This document shows, piece by piece, positions 1-8,633 of a stretch of DNA of 64,000 bases. The notes under the pieces are model-generated. The model was not told the origin of the DNA, made no database searches, and worked only from the letters and a program-made list of their open reading frames with translations. The translations under genes and the position numbers were made by a program. The DNA lies in the NCBI GenBank assembly GCA_030648295.1, contig JAUSID010000123.1:1-64000 (forward strand), read 5' to 3'. The stretch comes from Opitutaceae bacterium. Lineage in GTDB: Bacteria > Verrucomicrobiota > Verrucomicrobiia > Opitutales > Opitutaceae. Each line of letters starts with the position of its first letter. The first letter of the stretch is position 1.

Positions 1-288
1 GCACGTGTCGCTCATCATCTCCTTCCCGGAAGATACCAGCCTTCCCCCTATTTCAACGGGGTCGGCGTCCGCATTGCCCTTTTCGAAGCTTGCTCGGTGT
101 TCATTCATATTATGGCCTGCGCGCTTCCTGACCCCCTGACGAGGCCTTTTCCCGGAGTGCTTGAACGGCTTTGTTGCCTCCACCGTCCCTCCAGGCGGTA
201 CCGGGTGGAGCGACCTTTCCCGGGAGGGCTTGTTCTAACTTCCCCACTGAAGTCCCATGGCTTTTCACGGCGCACTGAAAAATGCGGG
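1..288. other. left edge, no gene recognised
   Basis: These bases lie downstream of the last minus-strand gene of the first cluster. I found no open frame with recognisable protein character, no tRNA-like fold and no repeat here. The stretch is GC-rich but does not show the codon pattern of the flanking genes. It may hold the transcript end of the minus-strand operon. Confidence 0.4.
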
Positions 289-495
289 CTAGCCATTCGC
301 TCTGGTTCCTCGGGCGTGTTTGCGCGCGAGTTTCCGCAATGCTGCCAGCTCATCGAGTCGCGCCTTCCGAAACCGCCGCTGGCGTTCCGCATTCGTCCTT
401 CGCTTTTCGTCGTCGGATTTCGCCGGCCGACCCGCTCGCAGCGACAACGGAAGATCGACCGAGGGCGTGCCCCTTGCCCTTTGCCCGGAGATCAC
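289..495 (-). CDS. small basic protein, translationally coupled to GT4
   Basis: A 68-residue frame starts with GTG at 495. Its first bases overlap the stop codon of the glycosyltransferase gene as GTGA, a typical coupling arrangement and the main reason to treat it as real. The product is very basic. Its core, with a GRPAKSDDEK segment followed by NAERQRRFRKAR, looks like one amphipathic helix of the kind seen in small nucleic-acid-associated proteins. I do not recognise a named family and no function is assigned. It could be a chance frame, because high-GC DNA gives many long open frames. Confidence 0.45.
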   Translation of the reverse strand: MISGQRARGTPSVDLPLSLRAGRPAKSDDEKRRTNAERQRRFRKARLDELAALRKLARKHARGTRANG

Positions 496-1769
496 CGGCC
501 TCCGACCGCACCCGCAACGGACTGCGTCTTGCCGACGAGCATGTTCCACTCGACGGCGACGCGTTCGATCATCTTGCCCCAGGGGCTGCGATCGACGAGC
601 AGTCGCTCACGGCGGGTCGCATGCCGCACGTCGGCGTAAAAAGAGAGCGCCAGGTCCGCGCAATGCTCGCGCGCAAACCGCTTCGCCGTGCGCCGGGCCT
701 CCCGGCCAAACGCGGCGCGCCGGGTCCGGTCGCGGTGCAACCGCGCGAGTTGCGTGGCGAAGTCTTGTGGCGATGCATTCTTCGGCAGCATGAAACCGTT
801 CCGCCCGTCCCGCATGACTTCGCGGACACCGGCCGCATCGAGCGCGACCACCGGCAGTCCCGCGGCCATGGCCTCGGCGAGCACCATGCCCTGGGTCTCG
901 CTGAACGAGGCGAAAGCGAACACGTCCATCGCGCAATAGGCATCGGCCAGCGCGCGACCAGTGTGTTTGCCCGCGAGGATCAGCTGATCGGCGATGCCAT
1001 GACGGGCGAAAGTCTCACGCAATTTCTCCTCCGACGGCCCGCCGCCCACGACGAGGAATCGGGCCTCGGGCGTGCGCTTCACGAAACGCGCCACCGACTC
1101 GGCGAGATACTCGAGGTTTTTTTCCGGCGCGAGCCGGCCGACGTGGCCGACGACAAAGGCGGCGGCCGGCAGCTTGAACTTGCGCCGGAATCGCGCGCCG
1201 TCGCCGCTGGCGAAGGCCTCGACATCGATGCCGGTTGGCACGACGCGGATCGGCACCTCGACCCCGCGGCGCTTGATCAAGCGCGCGAGGCTCTCGCTCG
1301 GCGCAATCACCCCGTCGCAGAGATTCGCGAAATGCGTCGAGAGGCCAATCGCCACTTCCTTCAGCGTCGGCGAATCGAACGGTACATAATGGGTGTAGTC
1401 CTCGTAGCGCGTGTGATGCGTGAAGATGATCGGGACGTTTTTCTTCGTCGCGATCCGCAGCGCCGTGTCCCCGAGCAGGAAAGGATGGTGGGCGTGGATG
1501 ACGTCGGCCGCAAACGACTCGATCCGGTGCGAGAGGCCGCCGGTCAGGGGGAGCTTCACGGAAAAATCGCTGCCGTTGAACTTCTGGATCGCGGGCACCC
1601 GCTCGACCATCGCCGCCGCCCGGGCCGGAAGCGGCGGTCCGTCAAAGTCGGGCGCGATCACAAGCACCCCGTGTTTTCGTTTCCGGAATTCCTCGGCAAA
1701 CGTACTCACCGAGCGAGCCACCCCGCCGACATGCGGCAGGTAGGTATTGGTCATCATGCAAACATTCAT
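492..1769 (-). CDS. glycosyltransferase family 4
   Basis: The product, about 425 residues, is a GT-B fold retaining glycosyltransferase that moves a sugar from an activated donor to an acceptor in the cytoplasm. The N-terminus has the usual NTYLPHVGG acceptor-side glycine loop. A GRLAPEKN segment opens the donor domain, and SETQGMVLAE supplies the E-x7-E motif of GT4 enzymes. The start is set at ATG 1769 because homology-like sequence begins there; upstream in-frame codons run into the gap before the next gene. It lies 46 bases behind the CBM48-like gene, probably in one operon, which hints at alpha-glucan metabolism. The true donor and acceptor are unknown. Confidence 0.88.
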   Translation of the reverse strand: MNVCMMTNTYLPHVGGVARSVSTFAEEFRKRKHGVLVIAPDFDGPPLPARAAAMVERVPAIQKFNGSDFSVKLPLTGGLSHRIESFAADVIHAHHPFLLGDTALRIATKKNVPIIFTHHTRYEDYTHYVPFDSPTLKEVAIGLSTHFANLCDGVIAPSESLARLIKRRGVEVPIRVVPTGIDVEAFASGDGARFRRKFKLPAAAFVVGHVGRLAPEKNLEYLAESVARFVKRTPEARFLVVGGGPSEEKLRETFARHGIADQLILAGKHTGRALADAYCAMDVFAFASFSETQGMVLAEAMAAGLPVVALDAAGVREVMRDGRNGFMLPKNASPQDFATQLARLHRDRTRRAAFGREARRTAKRFAREHCADLALSFYADVRHATRRERLLVDRSPWGKMIERVAVEWNMLVGKTQSVAGAVGGR

Positions 1770-1815
1770 GGTGGGAAAGGGAGCAGGCAGGGGAATAACC
1801 GTGTGACTCGCGAAC

Positions 1816-2313
1816 CTAGGCCGCAGATTTGCCCGCCGCGTCATCGGGCGCCGGAATGACGCTTCGTGCCGGTCGTGGCCGCACTGCCTCGTGATCGACG
1901 CACGACTCAACGCGGCGCGCAGAGCTGAAATCCCCGTCGCCGTCCGGACATTTTTCGAGCGCATTCGGATCGAGCACCCACACGCCGTCGACGAGAAACA
2001 TGTACTCGCACCAGCCCGGGTGGAGTGAAACTTCGCCGCTCCAGACCGCCGGCGTCAGTTCGCGCAAGCGCACGAGTGTCCTCACCAGCGATGGTGCCCG
2101 GGCTCCGCGCCCACTCCAGGGCAAATGCGAACCGCGGGCCAACTCCGGGGGCCAATCGCTGAAAAATACGGCCAGCCAGACGCTGCGCGCGCCGGGAATG
2201 GCCAGCGAGAAGGAGACCTCTGACGCGGCCTCGGCGGCCGCAGGAGCGTGCTTGTTCAACGTGTCAGGCGACACGACCGGGCCCGGCATGGCCAGTGGAA
2301 TGTTTTTCGGCAA
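1816..2313 (-). CDS. CBM48 / glycogen-binding (AMPK-beta-like) domain protein
   Basis: A 165-residue protein made mostly of one early-set beta-sandwich domain of the CBM48/isoamylase-N type. Characteristic parts are FSLAIPGARSVWLAV, a Trp in the SDWPP turn, and the closing EYMFLVDGVWVLDPN strand pair followed by an acidic turn. Such stand-alone domains bind alpha-glucans and often sit beside glycogen enzymes; here the neighbour is a GT4 transferase. The loop after SDWPPE is longer than usual. The frame opens with TTG at 2313, and ATG 2289 is an equally plausible start. Substrate binding is inferred from fold resemblance only. Confidence 0.72.
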   Translation of the reverse strand: MPKNIPLAMPGPVVSPDTLNKHAPAAAEAASEVSFSLAIPGARSVWLAVFFSDWPPELARGSHLPWSGRGARAPSLVRTLVRLRELTPAVWSGEVSLHPGWCEYMFLVDGVWVLDPNALEKCPDGDGDFSSARRVESCVDHEAVRPRPARSVIPAPDDAAGKSAA

Positions 2314-2534
2314 AGAAATGGCCTGGGGGTGTTTTTAGAGCAGCGAAGCGAAAGGGCCAGGGATCGTACGCTGATTTGCCCCCCGGGCCGGCGGTCATGA
2401 TACGCCGCCACTCGAGCCGAACGTATGGGGTGTTTCCCATCCGCCCGATTTTCCATGGCGATGGTTCTCCCGCCACGTTGTGCGACGACGCCAGGCAGTT
2501 CGGCGGAACGATGAGCCGTCCCCCGGACCGAGGT

Positions 2535-4940
2535 TCATGCCGGTCTCCCGGCTTTCGTCGCGCCCCATTTCCAGTTGCGAATCTCCGGCAGGTCCTCGCC
2601 GTGTTTGGAAATGTAGCGTTTGTGTTGGATGAGCTTGTCCCGGATCACCCGCCTGGCGGCGGCGGCGCGCGGCCCAAGGGCGGGCACGCGATCGATCACG
2701 TCGGCGGCAAGATGAAAGCGATCGAGATCGTTCATCACCACCATGTCGAATGGCGTTGAGGTCGTGCCCTCTTCCTTGAAGCCGCGGACGTGCAGGTTCC
2801 CGTGGTTGGGGCGCCGATACGTGAGCCGGTGAATCAGCATCGGGTAGCCGTGATATGCGAAGATGACGGGCTTGTCGGTCGTGAAGAGCCCGTCGAATTC
2901 CCGGTCGCTCAGCCCGTGCGGATGCTCGCTCTGCGGCTGGAGCTTCATCAGGTCCACCACGTTGATGACCCGAATCTTCAACGCGGGAAAATACCCGCGC
3001 AACAGCTCGACCGCGGCCAGGGTTTCCAGCGTGGGCACGTCGCCGCAGCAGGCCATGACGACGTCGGGCTCGCCGCCCTGGTCCTTCGCGAGCTCAGGAC
3101 TGCCCGCCCACGGCCAGATGCCGATGCCGGCCGTGCAGTGTTTGACGGCCGCCTCCATCCCGAGCCACTGCGGCGAGGGTTGTTTGCCGGCGACGATCAC
3201 GTTCACGTAGTTGCGGCTGCGCAGGCAGTGATCCGTCACGGAGCGCAGCGTGTTCGCATCGGGCGGCAGATAGACGCGAATGATCTCCGCCTTCTTGTTC
3301 ACGACGTGGTCGATGAACCCCGGGTCCTGATGGCTGAAGCCGTTGTGATCCTGCCGCCAGACGTGCGACGAGAGCAGGTAGTTCAGCGAGGCGATGGGGC
3401 GGCGCCACGTAATCCCGTTCGCCACCTTCAGCCACTTGGCGTGCTGGTTGAACATCGAGTCGACGATGTGGATGAACGCCTCGTAGCAGGAAAAGAACCC
3501 GTGCCGGCCGGTGAGCAGGTAACCCTCCAGCCAGCCTTCGCACTGATGCTCGCTCAACACTTCCATGACGCGGCCGTCGGGCGCGACATGGTCGTCGCCG
3601 GCGGTGATTTCCGCGGTGGAGCAGCGATTCGTCACCTCGAACACCGCGCCCCACCGGTTCGAGGTCGTCTCGTCGGGGCTGAACACGCGGAAGTTGTCCG
3701 GATTCAGCGCGAGCACGTCGCGTATGAACTGACCTTGGACGCGCGTGGCTTCGGCCGCGACGCCACCCGGTCGCGGCACCTTCACTGCGTAGCCGCGAAA
3801 ATCCGGCAGCCGGAGATCCTGCAGCAGGAGGCCGCCGTTCGCGTGGGGGTTGGCGCTCATGCGGCGCGCGCCTTTTGGTGCGAGAGCCGCGATTTCCGCT
3901 CGCAGCCTGCCCCTCGGGTCGAACAGCTCCCGCGGGCGATAGCTCCTCAGCCACTTTTCCAGTATCTTCACGTGTCCCGGATGGCTCATTTCACCCATCG
4001 GCACCTGATGGGAGCGGAACGTGCCCTCGGCCGGCTTGCCATCGACGACCTTCGGGCCCGTCCAGCCTTTCGGCGAGCGAAGGATGATCATGGGCCAGCG
4101 CGGTCGCTGCTTGAAACCGTGGGCGCGGGCATGGCGCTGGATCCGCCGGATGTCGGCCGTGACCCGATCGAGCGTGGCCGCCATGCGCTGGTGCATCGCC
4201 TTCGGATCAGCGCCCTCGACGAAGTGCGGCGTGTAACCGTAGCCGCGGAAGAGCGCCGCCAGTTCGTGATGCGGAATGCGCGCCAGCACGGTGGGACCGG
4301 CAATCTTGTAGCCGTTCAAATGCAGGATGGGAAGAACGGCGCCATCGCGGACCGGGTGGAGAAACTTGTTCGAGTGCCAGCTCGTGGCGAGCGGACCGGT
4401 CTCCGCCTCGCCGTCGCCGACGACACACGCGACGAGCAGGTCGGGATTGTCGAACGCCGCGCCGAACGCATGCGACAGTGAGTAACCCAGTTCGCCGCCC
4501 TCGTGAATCGAACCCGGCGTCTCCGGGGCAACATGACTCGGGATGCCGCCGGGAAAGGAGAACTGCTTGAACAGCCGCTGCATCCCGTCCGCATCCGGCG
4601 CAATGTTGGGGTAGACCTCGCTGTAGGTTCCTTCCAGATACGCGTTCGCCACCAGCCCGGGGCCGCCGTGACCGGGCCCGGTGATGTAGATCACGTTGAG
4701 GTCGTGCTGCTGAATGACGCGGTTCAGGTGGGCGTAGATGAAATTCAGCCCCGGCGTCGTGCCCCAGTGGCCGAGGAGGCGCGGCTTGATATGCGCGAGC
4801 GTCAGCGGCTGCGTGAGCAGCGGATTGTCGTAGAGATAAATCTGCCCGACCGAGAGGTAGTTTGCCGCGCGCCACCAGGCGTCGATTCGACGGAGCACTT
4901 CCGGAGTGATCGCCTTTGGATTTCTCATTTCGTTACGCAT
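2535..4940 (-). CDS. xfp: xylulose-5-phosphate/fructose-6-phosphate phosphoketolase
   Basis: This 801-residue cytoplasmic ThDP enzyme splits xylulose-5-P or fructose-6-P with phosphate to acetyl phosphate plus a triose or tetrose phosphate. Length and layout match the family. An [10 protein letters not shown] loop lies near residues 86-95, the ThDP-pyrophosphate motif [11 protein letters not shown] near 175-185, SPKGWTGPK further on, and the HQDPGF and ANTLRS segments in the C-terminal half. The ATG at 4940 is preceded by AAGGA at good spacing; a second Met four residues later is possible. With the acetate kinase at 24.2 kb it could form a respiration-independent ATP-yielding route. It looks intact. 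Confidence 0.96.
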   Translation of the reverse strand: MRNEMRNPKAITPEVLRRIDAWWRAANYLSVGQIYLYDNPLLTQPLTLAHIKPRLLGHWGTTPGLNFIYAHLNRVIQQHDLNVIYITGPGHGGPGLVANAYLEGTYSEVYPNIAPDADGMQRLFKQFSFPGGIPSHVAPETPGSIHEGGELGYSLSHAFGAAFDNPDLLVACVVGDGEAETGPLATSWHSNKFLHPVRDGAVLPILHLNGYKIAGPTVLARIPHHELAALFRGYGYTPHFVEGADPKAMHQRMAATLDRVTADIRRIQRHARAHGFKQRPRWPMIILRSPKGWTGPKVVDGKPAEGTFRSHQVPMGEMSHPGHVKILEKWLRSYRPRELFDPRGRLRAEIAALAPKGARRMSANPHANGGLLLQDLRLPDFRGYAVKVPRPGGVAAEATRVQGQFIRDVLALNPDNFRVFSPDETTSNRWGAVFEVTNRCSTAEITAGDDHVAPDGRVMEVLSEHQCEGWLEGYLLTGRHGFFSCYEAFIHIVDSMFNQHAKWLKVANGITWRRPIASLNYLLSSHVWRQDHNGFSHQDPGFIDHVVNKKAEIIRVYLPPDANTLRSVTDHCLRSRNYVNVIVAGKQPSPQWLGMEAAVKHCTAGIGIWPWAGSPELAKDQGGEPDVVMACCGDVPTLETLAAVELLRGYFPALKIRVINVVDLMKLQPQSEHPHGLSDREFDGLFTTDKPVIFAYHGYPMLIHRLTYRRPNHGNLHVRGFKEEGTTSTPFDMVVMNDLDRFHLAADVIDRVPALGPRAAAARRVIRDKLIQHKRYISKHGEDLPEIRNWKWGATKAGRPA

Positions 4941-5008
4941 CTGGATTCCTTAAAGCCCGAATGACATCGTGAACAGGTCGGGTTTACCCGCCAGTGGCGT
5001 CGGATTGG

Positions 5009-5032
5009 GCAAAACCGCTGCTGCGGTTTTGC
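5009..5032. repeat. perfect 10-bp hairpin
   Basis: The arms GCAAAACCGC and GCGGTTTTGC pair perfectly around a four-base loop. No thymine run follows on either strand, so it is not a textbook intrinsic terminator. It could still mark the end of the YXWGXW transcript or act in the xfp leader. Confidence 0.55.
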
Positions 5033-5047
5033 TATTAGCATTACTTC

Positions 5048-5140
5048 GTTAAGTTCGGCTGCAAATGCCGGCGATTCTCAGAGGCAATGTCGCGTAATAC
5101 GTGACATTCGAAAATCGCCGTTTTTCGCGAGGAACTTAAC
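5048..5140. repeat. nested imperfect palindrome, about 93 bases
   Basis: Three sets of complementary blocks are nested inside one another. The outer arms are GTTAAGTTC (5048-5056) and GAACTTAAC (5132-5140). The middle arms are CGGCGATT (5069-5076) and AATCGCCG (5113-5120). The inner arms, 5086-5095 and 5099-5108, pair over ten positions with one G-T wobble and a three-base loop. Flanking bases pair in part as well. The order suggests a long cruciform or structured RNA. Function is unknown; candidates are a miniature mobile element, a REP-like sequence or a structured leader. Confidence 0.6.
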
Positions 5141-5251
5141 AGAGTGATATTAGCCCGCATGAGCTTGAAAGCCACGACGGTCGGCATCATGGCCAAAGAC
5201 AAAGGACCACTGAATGGCACGCAGTCTGGAAAAATACGGGCCAGCCGCTGA

Positions 5252-7201
5252 TCATGGCCCACGCCCGGCCTCGGGCGATGACTTCCCCTTACCGGGATTC
5301 TGCTGGCCTTTCCTGGCGGGTTTCGCGGTGTCTTTTTCATCCGCGGCGGGCGCTCCTTTGGCCGGGGGTGGAGGCTCTTCTTGGGCGTTCTCCTCCAACT
5401 CCTTCGCTTTTCGCTGCGCTTCTTCCTGGGCCTTCACCGCCGCGACCTTCGCGCTTTGCTCCGATTGCTTCTGCGTCTTCTTGTCCATTCCCCGCGCGTT
5501 CGGTTTTGAATCTTCCGCGGTTCTCCCCGTCGGCTCGGCCCGGCGTTCAGACTCCTGCTGCGCCTTCTGCGCCATCCCTCTCGCGTTCCGCTGCGCTTCT
5601 TCCTGGGCCTTCACCGCCGATTCCTTCGCGCGTCGTTCCGATTCCTGTTGGGCCTGTCTCTCGCGCGGGGCCGCCACGCCTCGCACTGGCGCGGACTTCT
5701 TTTCCGGCCCGAGCTGGCGCGGTTCAGGCTGAGGATTGCTCCGGTCCGCGCTCGTCTGGCGGGCCGGTGGCTCAAATCGGGGCCCGACCTTCAGATCGGG
5801 TTTGGGTGGTTGCGGCGCCGCGGGCGGAGCCTGGTTTCTTCGCAATTGACTGGCCGGCTTGGCCACAATCGGAGAGCGGGGAAGCGGCACTTTCACCGGC
5901 TCCATGATCGCGCCCGGGCTTCGGACTTTCGTGTCCTCCGCCCTGGCCTCCAGGGCGCTCCGCTGGACGCGAGAGGTCTGTACTTCCTGCCGGCGCTGGA
6001 CCAGCTGCTGCCTTTCCTCCCTGGCCACCGGTTGAAATCGCACCGGACTGTCTTTGCTCCTGGCCAGTTGCTCGATGGATATGGCCACCTGCACGCGGTT
6101 CTCCAGTGACGCGGCCGCGGTCGGATTGATGTTTCTCTGGGCGGCCCAGGTGCGCGGCGGCCGCGCGGCTACATTATCGCGGCGATACTGGTAGGCCACT
6201 TCCACGCGATGCTCCCACTCCCGGTCCTGACGATGCACCCAGCGCTGGCGGGAAAAAAACGGGTCGTAACCATACCGGCTGGATTGAAACGAATACGACG
6301 CGTAGTAGCCGTCCTGGTTGTAGCTCGAGGCATAATAGTCACCGAAGTAGTAGTGTTGGTAGCGGGGCCGCAGGAAAAGATGGTCACCGAACACGGCCAG
6401 ATTGATCACAATCATCGGCGAGTAATAGTAGCCACGCCGCGAATACACGCCCGCATCGAAATAAACCGGCGCGAAGAGAATGCCGCGCCGTTCAACGGGG
6501 TAATCCCAGAAGCCTTCGACGAAGAGGTATCCCCGCGGGGTCCAGATGTAGTGGGCCGGAATCCAATCCCAATCGGCCTGGCTTTGCGCCCAATAACCCG
6601 GGCGCCACGCGTAACGCCCTTGATACCAGATCCAGCTGCCGGGCGTCCAACCGTAGTCGAATGACGGCGCGGCAATATTCGGTCCCGCTTCCACCGTCGC
6701 GGGCGGCGGTGGCAGATAGGTCGCCTCCCGCACCGTGGCGTCAGCCCAATAACCCGAAATCCACTGGTGGCCTTGTCTGGTTTGCCCCCAATAGCCGGCC
6801 ATCCATTCCCGGCCGGGCGGCAAGGCGCGCCAGGTGCCGCTGACCCAAAGGAAGTCGCTCCGTTCGTCATCCCAAGCCCAGTATCCAGGAATCCAGGCGA
6901 CGTTGTCTCCCTCCGGCCTCTCGGCTGGAGGAACTTCTTCGATGAGGCCGGGCGGGCTCTTTGGCACCACGATGCCCGGTTCGGGATTGAAGGTGATCAT
7001 CCCGGCAAAAGCCTCGTGCACGGGTCCGCGCGTGAGCACCTGGGCCCCCTGGACGTCGACGTTTGGCGGCTGGGCCCGGCAGATGGCGACGCCCCAACCG
7101 AGACCAATGAGAACGGCCAGCACCGCGGCCGCATGGCGTTGGGAGGCGTGGCGCGCGGGGCCGGGCTTTTCTGAGTCCAAGAAAATTCTGGAAGCTTTCA
7201 T
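5252..7201 (-). CDS. YXWGXW-repeat exported protein
   Basis: The product, about 649 residues, has an N-terminal hydrophobic signal segment ending near ICRAQ. Repeats built on Trp, Gly and Tyr follow (WIPGYWAWDD, WMAGYWGQ, WISGYWAD, WRPGYWAQ and others), the hallmark of YXWGXW-repeat proteins. A Tyr-rich stretch comes next. The last 250 residues are charged, rich in Gln, Arg, Glu, Ala and Lys with several AQEEAQR-type coiled segments, and end in a Pro/Lys-rich tail. ATG 7201 is preferred over the upstream Met because the signal peptide then begins MKASRIF. Such proteins are exported and often large in planctomycetes and verrucomicrobia; their role is unknown. Confidence 0.8.
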   Translation of the reverse strand: MKASRIFLDSEKPGPARHASQRHAAAVLAVLIGLGWGVAICRAQPPNVDVQGAQVLTRGPVHEAFAGMITFNPEPGIVVPKSPPGLIEEVPPAERPEGDNVAWIPGYWAWDDERSDFLWVSGTWRALPPGREWMAGYWGQTRQGHQWISGYWADATVREATYLPPPPATVEAGPNIAAPSFDYGWTPGSWIWYQGRYAWRPGYWAQSQADWDWIPAHYIWTPRGYLFVEGFWDYPVERRGILFAPVYFDAGVYSRRGYYYSPMIVINLAVFGDHLFLRPRYQHYYFGDYYASSYNQDGYYASYSFQSSRYGYDPFFSRQRWVHRQDREWEHRVEVAYQYRRDNVAARPPRTWAAQRNINPTAAASLENRVQVAISIEQLARSKDSPVRFQPVAREERQQLVQRRQEVQTSRVQRSALEARAEDTKVRSPGAIMEPVKVPLPRSPIVAKPASQLRRNQAPPAAPQPPKPDLKVGPRFEPPARQTSADRSNPQPEPRQLGPEKKSAPVRGVAAPRERQAQQESERRAKESAVKAQEEAQRNARGMAQKAQQESERRAEPTGRTAEDSKPNARGMDKKTQKQSEQSAKVAAVKAQEEAQRKAKELEENAQEEPPPPAKGAPAADEKDTAKPARKGQQNPGKGKSSPEAGRGP

Positions 7202-7340
7202 AATGTGATAATTTTCCCCTGAAACCACCCGCGCTGATCAAAGCAGGGAGGTTCGCCCGCGCGGGCTGCGCCTCCTGTGGCCCGACTGAGACTCCGCGGC
7301 GCCGGCCAGCGGCAGGGGGTGTTACCCGCACACGACGGCT

Positions 7341-7445
7341 TGGGCTGTGGCGAATCAAATCGCAGGTGCGGGCGGCGGTGACCCGCGCGGCCGCACCCTT
7401 GTCGGCGAAAAAATTCAGCACCTCAACCAAGACCCAGTCAGTCGT
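7341..7445 (-). pseudogene. PIN-toxin gene fragment (duplicate of 8418-8522)
   Basis: Read on the minus strand this encodes a 35-residue piece running TTDWVLVEVLNFF to IRHSP. It matches the central part of the PIN gene at 8226-8633 with three residue changes. It has no start and no catalytic N-terminus, so it is a gene scrap. The two copies are in direct orientation about 1.08 kb apart and flank the DUF433 gene. Confidence 0.85.
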
Positions 7446-7502
7446 CCTTCCTTGCGTCACGTCGCAAGGTCTTGCACTTTCCGAATCATGGAGCCGCGCA
7501 CG

Positions 7503-8168
7503 ATGCCCGCCTACAGCCTGACCGATGCTGCCCGCTGCATTGGCGCGCATCCGGCCACCCTGCGCTCATGGTTCAAAGGCCGCTCCTATCCCACCAAGGG
7601 CGGACCACGGCGCTCGCCGAATCTCCTCGTTCCGGCGGCGACGGACGCACTTTCGTTCCAAAATCTAATCCAGGCCCACGTCGTTCAAGGCATTCGAAAG
7701 CGCTACCACATTCCCATGCATCGGGTCCGCGATGCGCTGGCTTATCTGCGAGAGTCCGTCGGACATCTGGATCTCCTCGCCTCGGAGAAATTTTATCACG
7801 ACACCGAGCACCTGCTCCTGAAGGTCGAGGACCGGCTGATTTCGCTTTCGGAACGCGGACAGACGGTCAGCGAGACGGTGCTCCAGCAATACCTCCATCG
7901 CATCGACTACGGTCAGGACGGTTTCGCAGCGCGGCTCCATCCGTTCCTCTACACGGCCACCGGACAGCTTTACGAACCGCGGCACATCATGATTGATCCG
8001 ACGATTGCGTTCGGGAAACCGTGCATCGAGCGGTTGGGGGTCAAGACGGACATCATTGCGGAACGCTTTCTCGCCGGAGAACCCATCGAGGATCTCACGA
8101 CGGACTATGGCGCCAAGACCGAGGAAATCCAGGAAGCCATCCGCTGGTCCACCCGCAAGGCCGCCTGA
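7503..8168 (+). CDS. DUF433 antitoxin-like protein with MerR-like HTH
   Basis: A 221-residue protein. The N-terminus (YSLTDAARCIGAHPATLRSWFKG) is a MerR/HTH-17-type DNA-binding helix pair. The C-terminus (IDPTIAFGKPCIERLGVKTDIIAERF ... GEPIEDLTTDYG) is a DUF433 domain. Proteins of this layout are antitoxin-like and normally precede a DUF5615-type PIN-like toxin. ATG 7503 is chosen because GGAG lies nine bases upstream; ATG 7488 is an alternative. No intact partner follows on this strand, only a short frame beginning PPVFFIDR. The convergent neighbour is a different PIN gene. It may be an orphan antitoxin. Confidence 0.75.
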   Translation: MPAYSLTDAARCIGAHPATLRSWFKGRSYPTKGGPRRSPNLLVPAATDALSFQNLIQAHVVQGIRKRYHIPMHRVRDALAYLRESVGHLDLLASEKFYHDTEHLLLKVEDRLISLSERGQTVSETVLQQYLHRIDYGQDGFAARLHPFLYTATGQLYEPRHIMIDPTIAFGKPCIERLGVKTDIIAERFLAGEPIEDLTTDYGAKTEEIQEAIRWSTRKAA

Positions 8169-8261
8169 GCCTCCGGTTTTCTTCATCGACCGCGGGGAGC
8201 GTGAACCGGGCAGGCGCTGCGCTTGTCACCGAAGCAAGGCTTTGAAGCCCATCTGCTCGAA
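8169..8261 (+). pseudogene. possible remnant of the DUF433 partner toxin
   Basis: Immediately after the DUF433 stop, one frame reads PPVFFIDRGERE and then loses any family character within about a dozen residues, ending at a stop near 8261. Toxins paired with DUF433 proteins commonly begin with a short strand carrying FFxDR or FFxDE. This may be the first few codons of such a gene, cut off when the neighbouring PIN cassette arrived. The match is short and could be chance. Confidence 0.25.
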
Positions 8262-8633
8262 ATGGTGATCGTGCGTGAACACCTCGGTGAGCTGACGCTC
8301 GCGCATGATTTTGAGCGAATGGCAATCGACCGCGCTCCACTCTTTGTCGGCGTGCTGGCGGTAAAGACCGGTTGCCGCTTCGAGATCGCTACGGAGCGCT
8401 GGCACGACCTCGACGTTCGGGCTGTTGCGAATCGAATCGCAGGTGCGGGCGGCGGTGACCCGCACCGCCGCACCTTTGTCGGCGAAAAAATTCAGCACCT
8501 CAACCAAGACCCAGTCCGTGGTGACAAGTTGCAATCCGCCCTGTGCGGTCGCCGCCATGGCCAAGGCGTGAAGATCGTCGCGAGGATTGATCAGCGCGAT
8601 CCAGTAGTTCGCATCGGCAAACACCGTCTTCAT
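8226..8633 (-). CDS. PIN-domain ribonuclease, VapC-like toxin
   Basis: A 135-residue PIN domain. The expected acidic residues are present: Asp7 in FADANYWIAL, Glu in WVLVEVLN, Asp in WSAVDCHSL and Asp in FTHDHHF. PIN toxins cut RNA using metal held by these residues. The start codon overlaps the stop of the upstream 315-residue gene (ATGA), so the two are translated together and that partner is the natural antitoxin candidate. A 105-base part of this gene is duplicated at 7341-7445. Confidence 0.88.
   Translation of the reverse strand: MKTVFADANYWIALINPRDDLHALAMAATAQGGLQLVTTDWVLVEVLNFFADKGAAVRVTAARTCDSIRNSPNVEVVPALRSDLEAATGLYRQHADKEWSAVDCHSLKIMRERQLTEVFTHDHHFEQMGFKALLR

Larger units (their letters stand above)
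4941..5251. other. intergenic region with palindromic DNA
   Basis: This 311-base stretch separates two minus-strand genes and has no convincing coding frame. It is less GC-rich than its neighbours. It contains a short perfect hairpin (5009-5032) and a larger nested palindrome (5048-5140), each listed separately. The xfp promoter should lie within it, but no clear -35/-10 pair can be singled out by eye. Confidence 0.6.

Noticed and set aside
282-1859. 525-codon plus-strand frame over the first GT4 gene
   Set aside because: Antisense shadow; the minus strand has complete GT4 motifs.
5048-5140. integron attC site
   Set aside because: The ends carry GTTAAGT and ACTTAAC words resembling attC core boxes, but in the wrong order: attC begins with the AAC box and ends with the GTT box. 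No integrase or cassette array is near.
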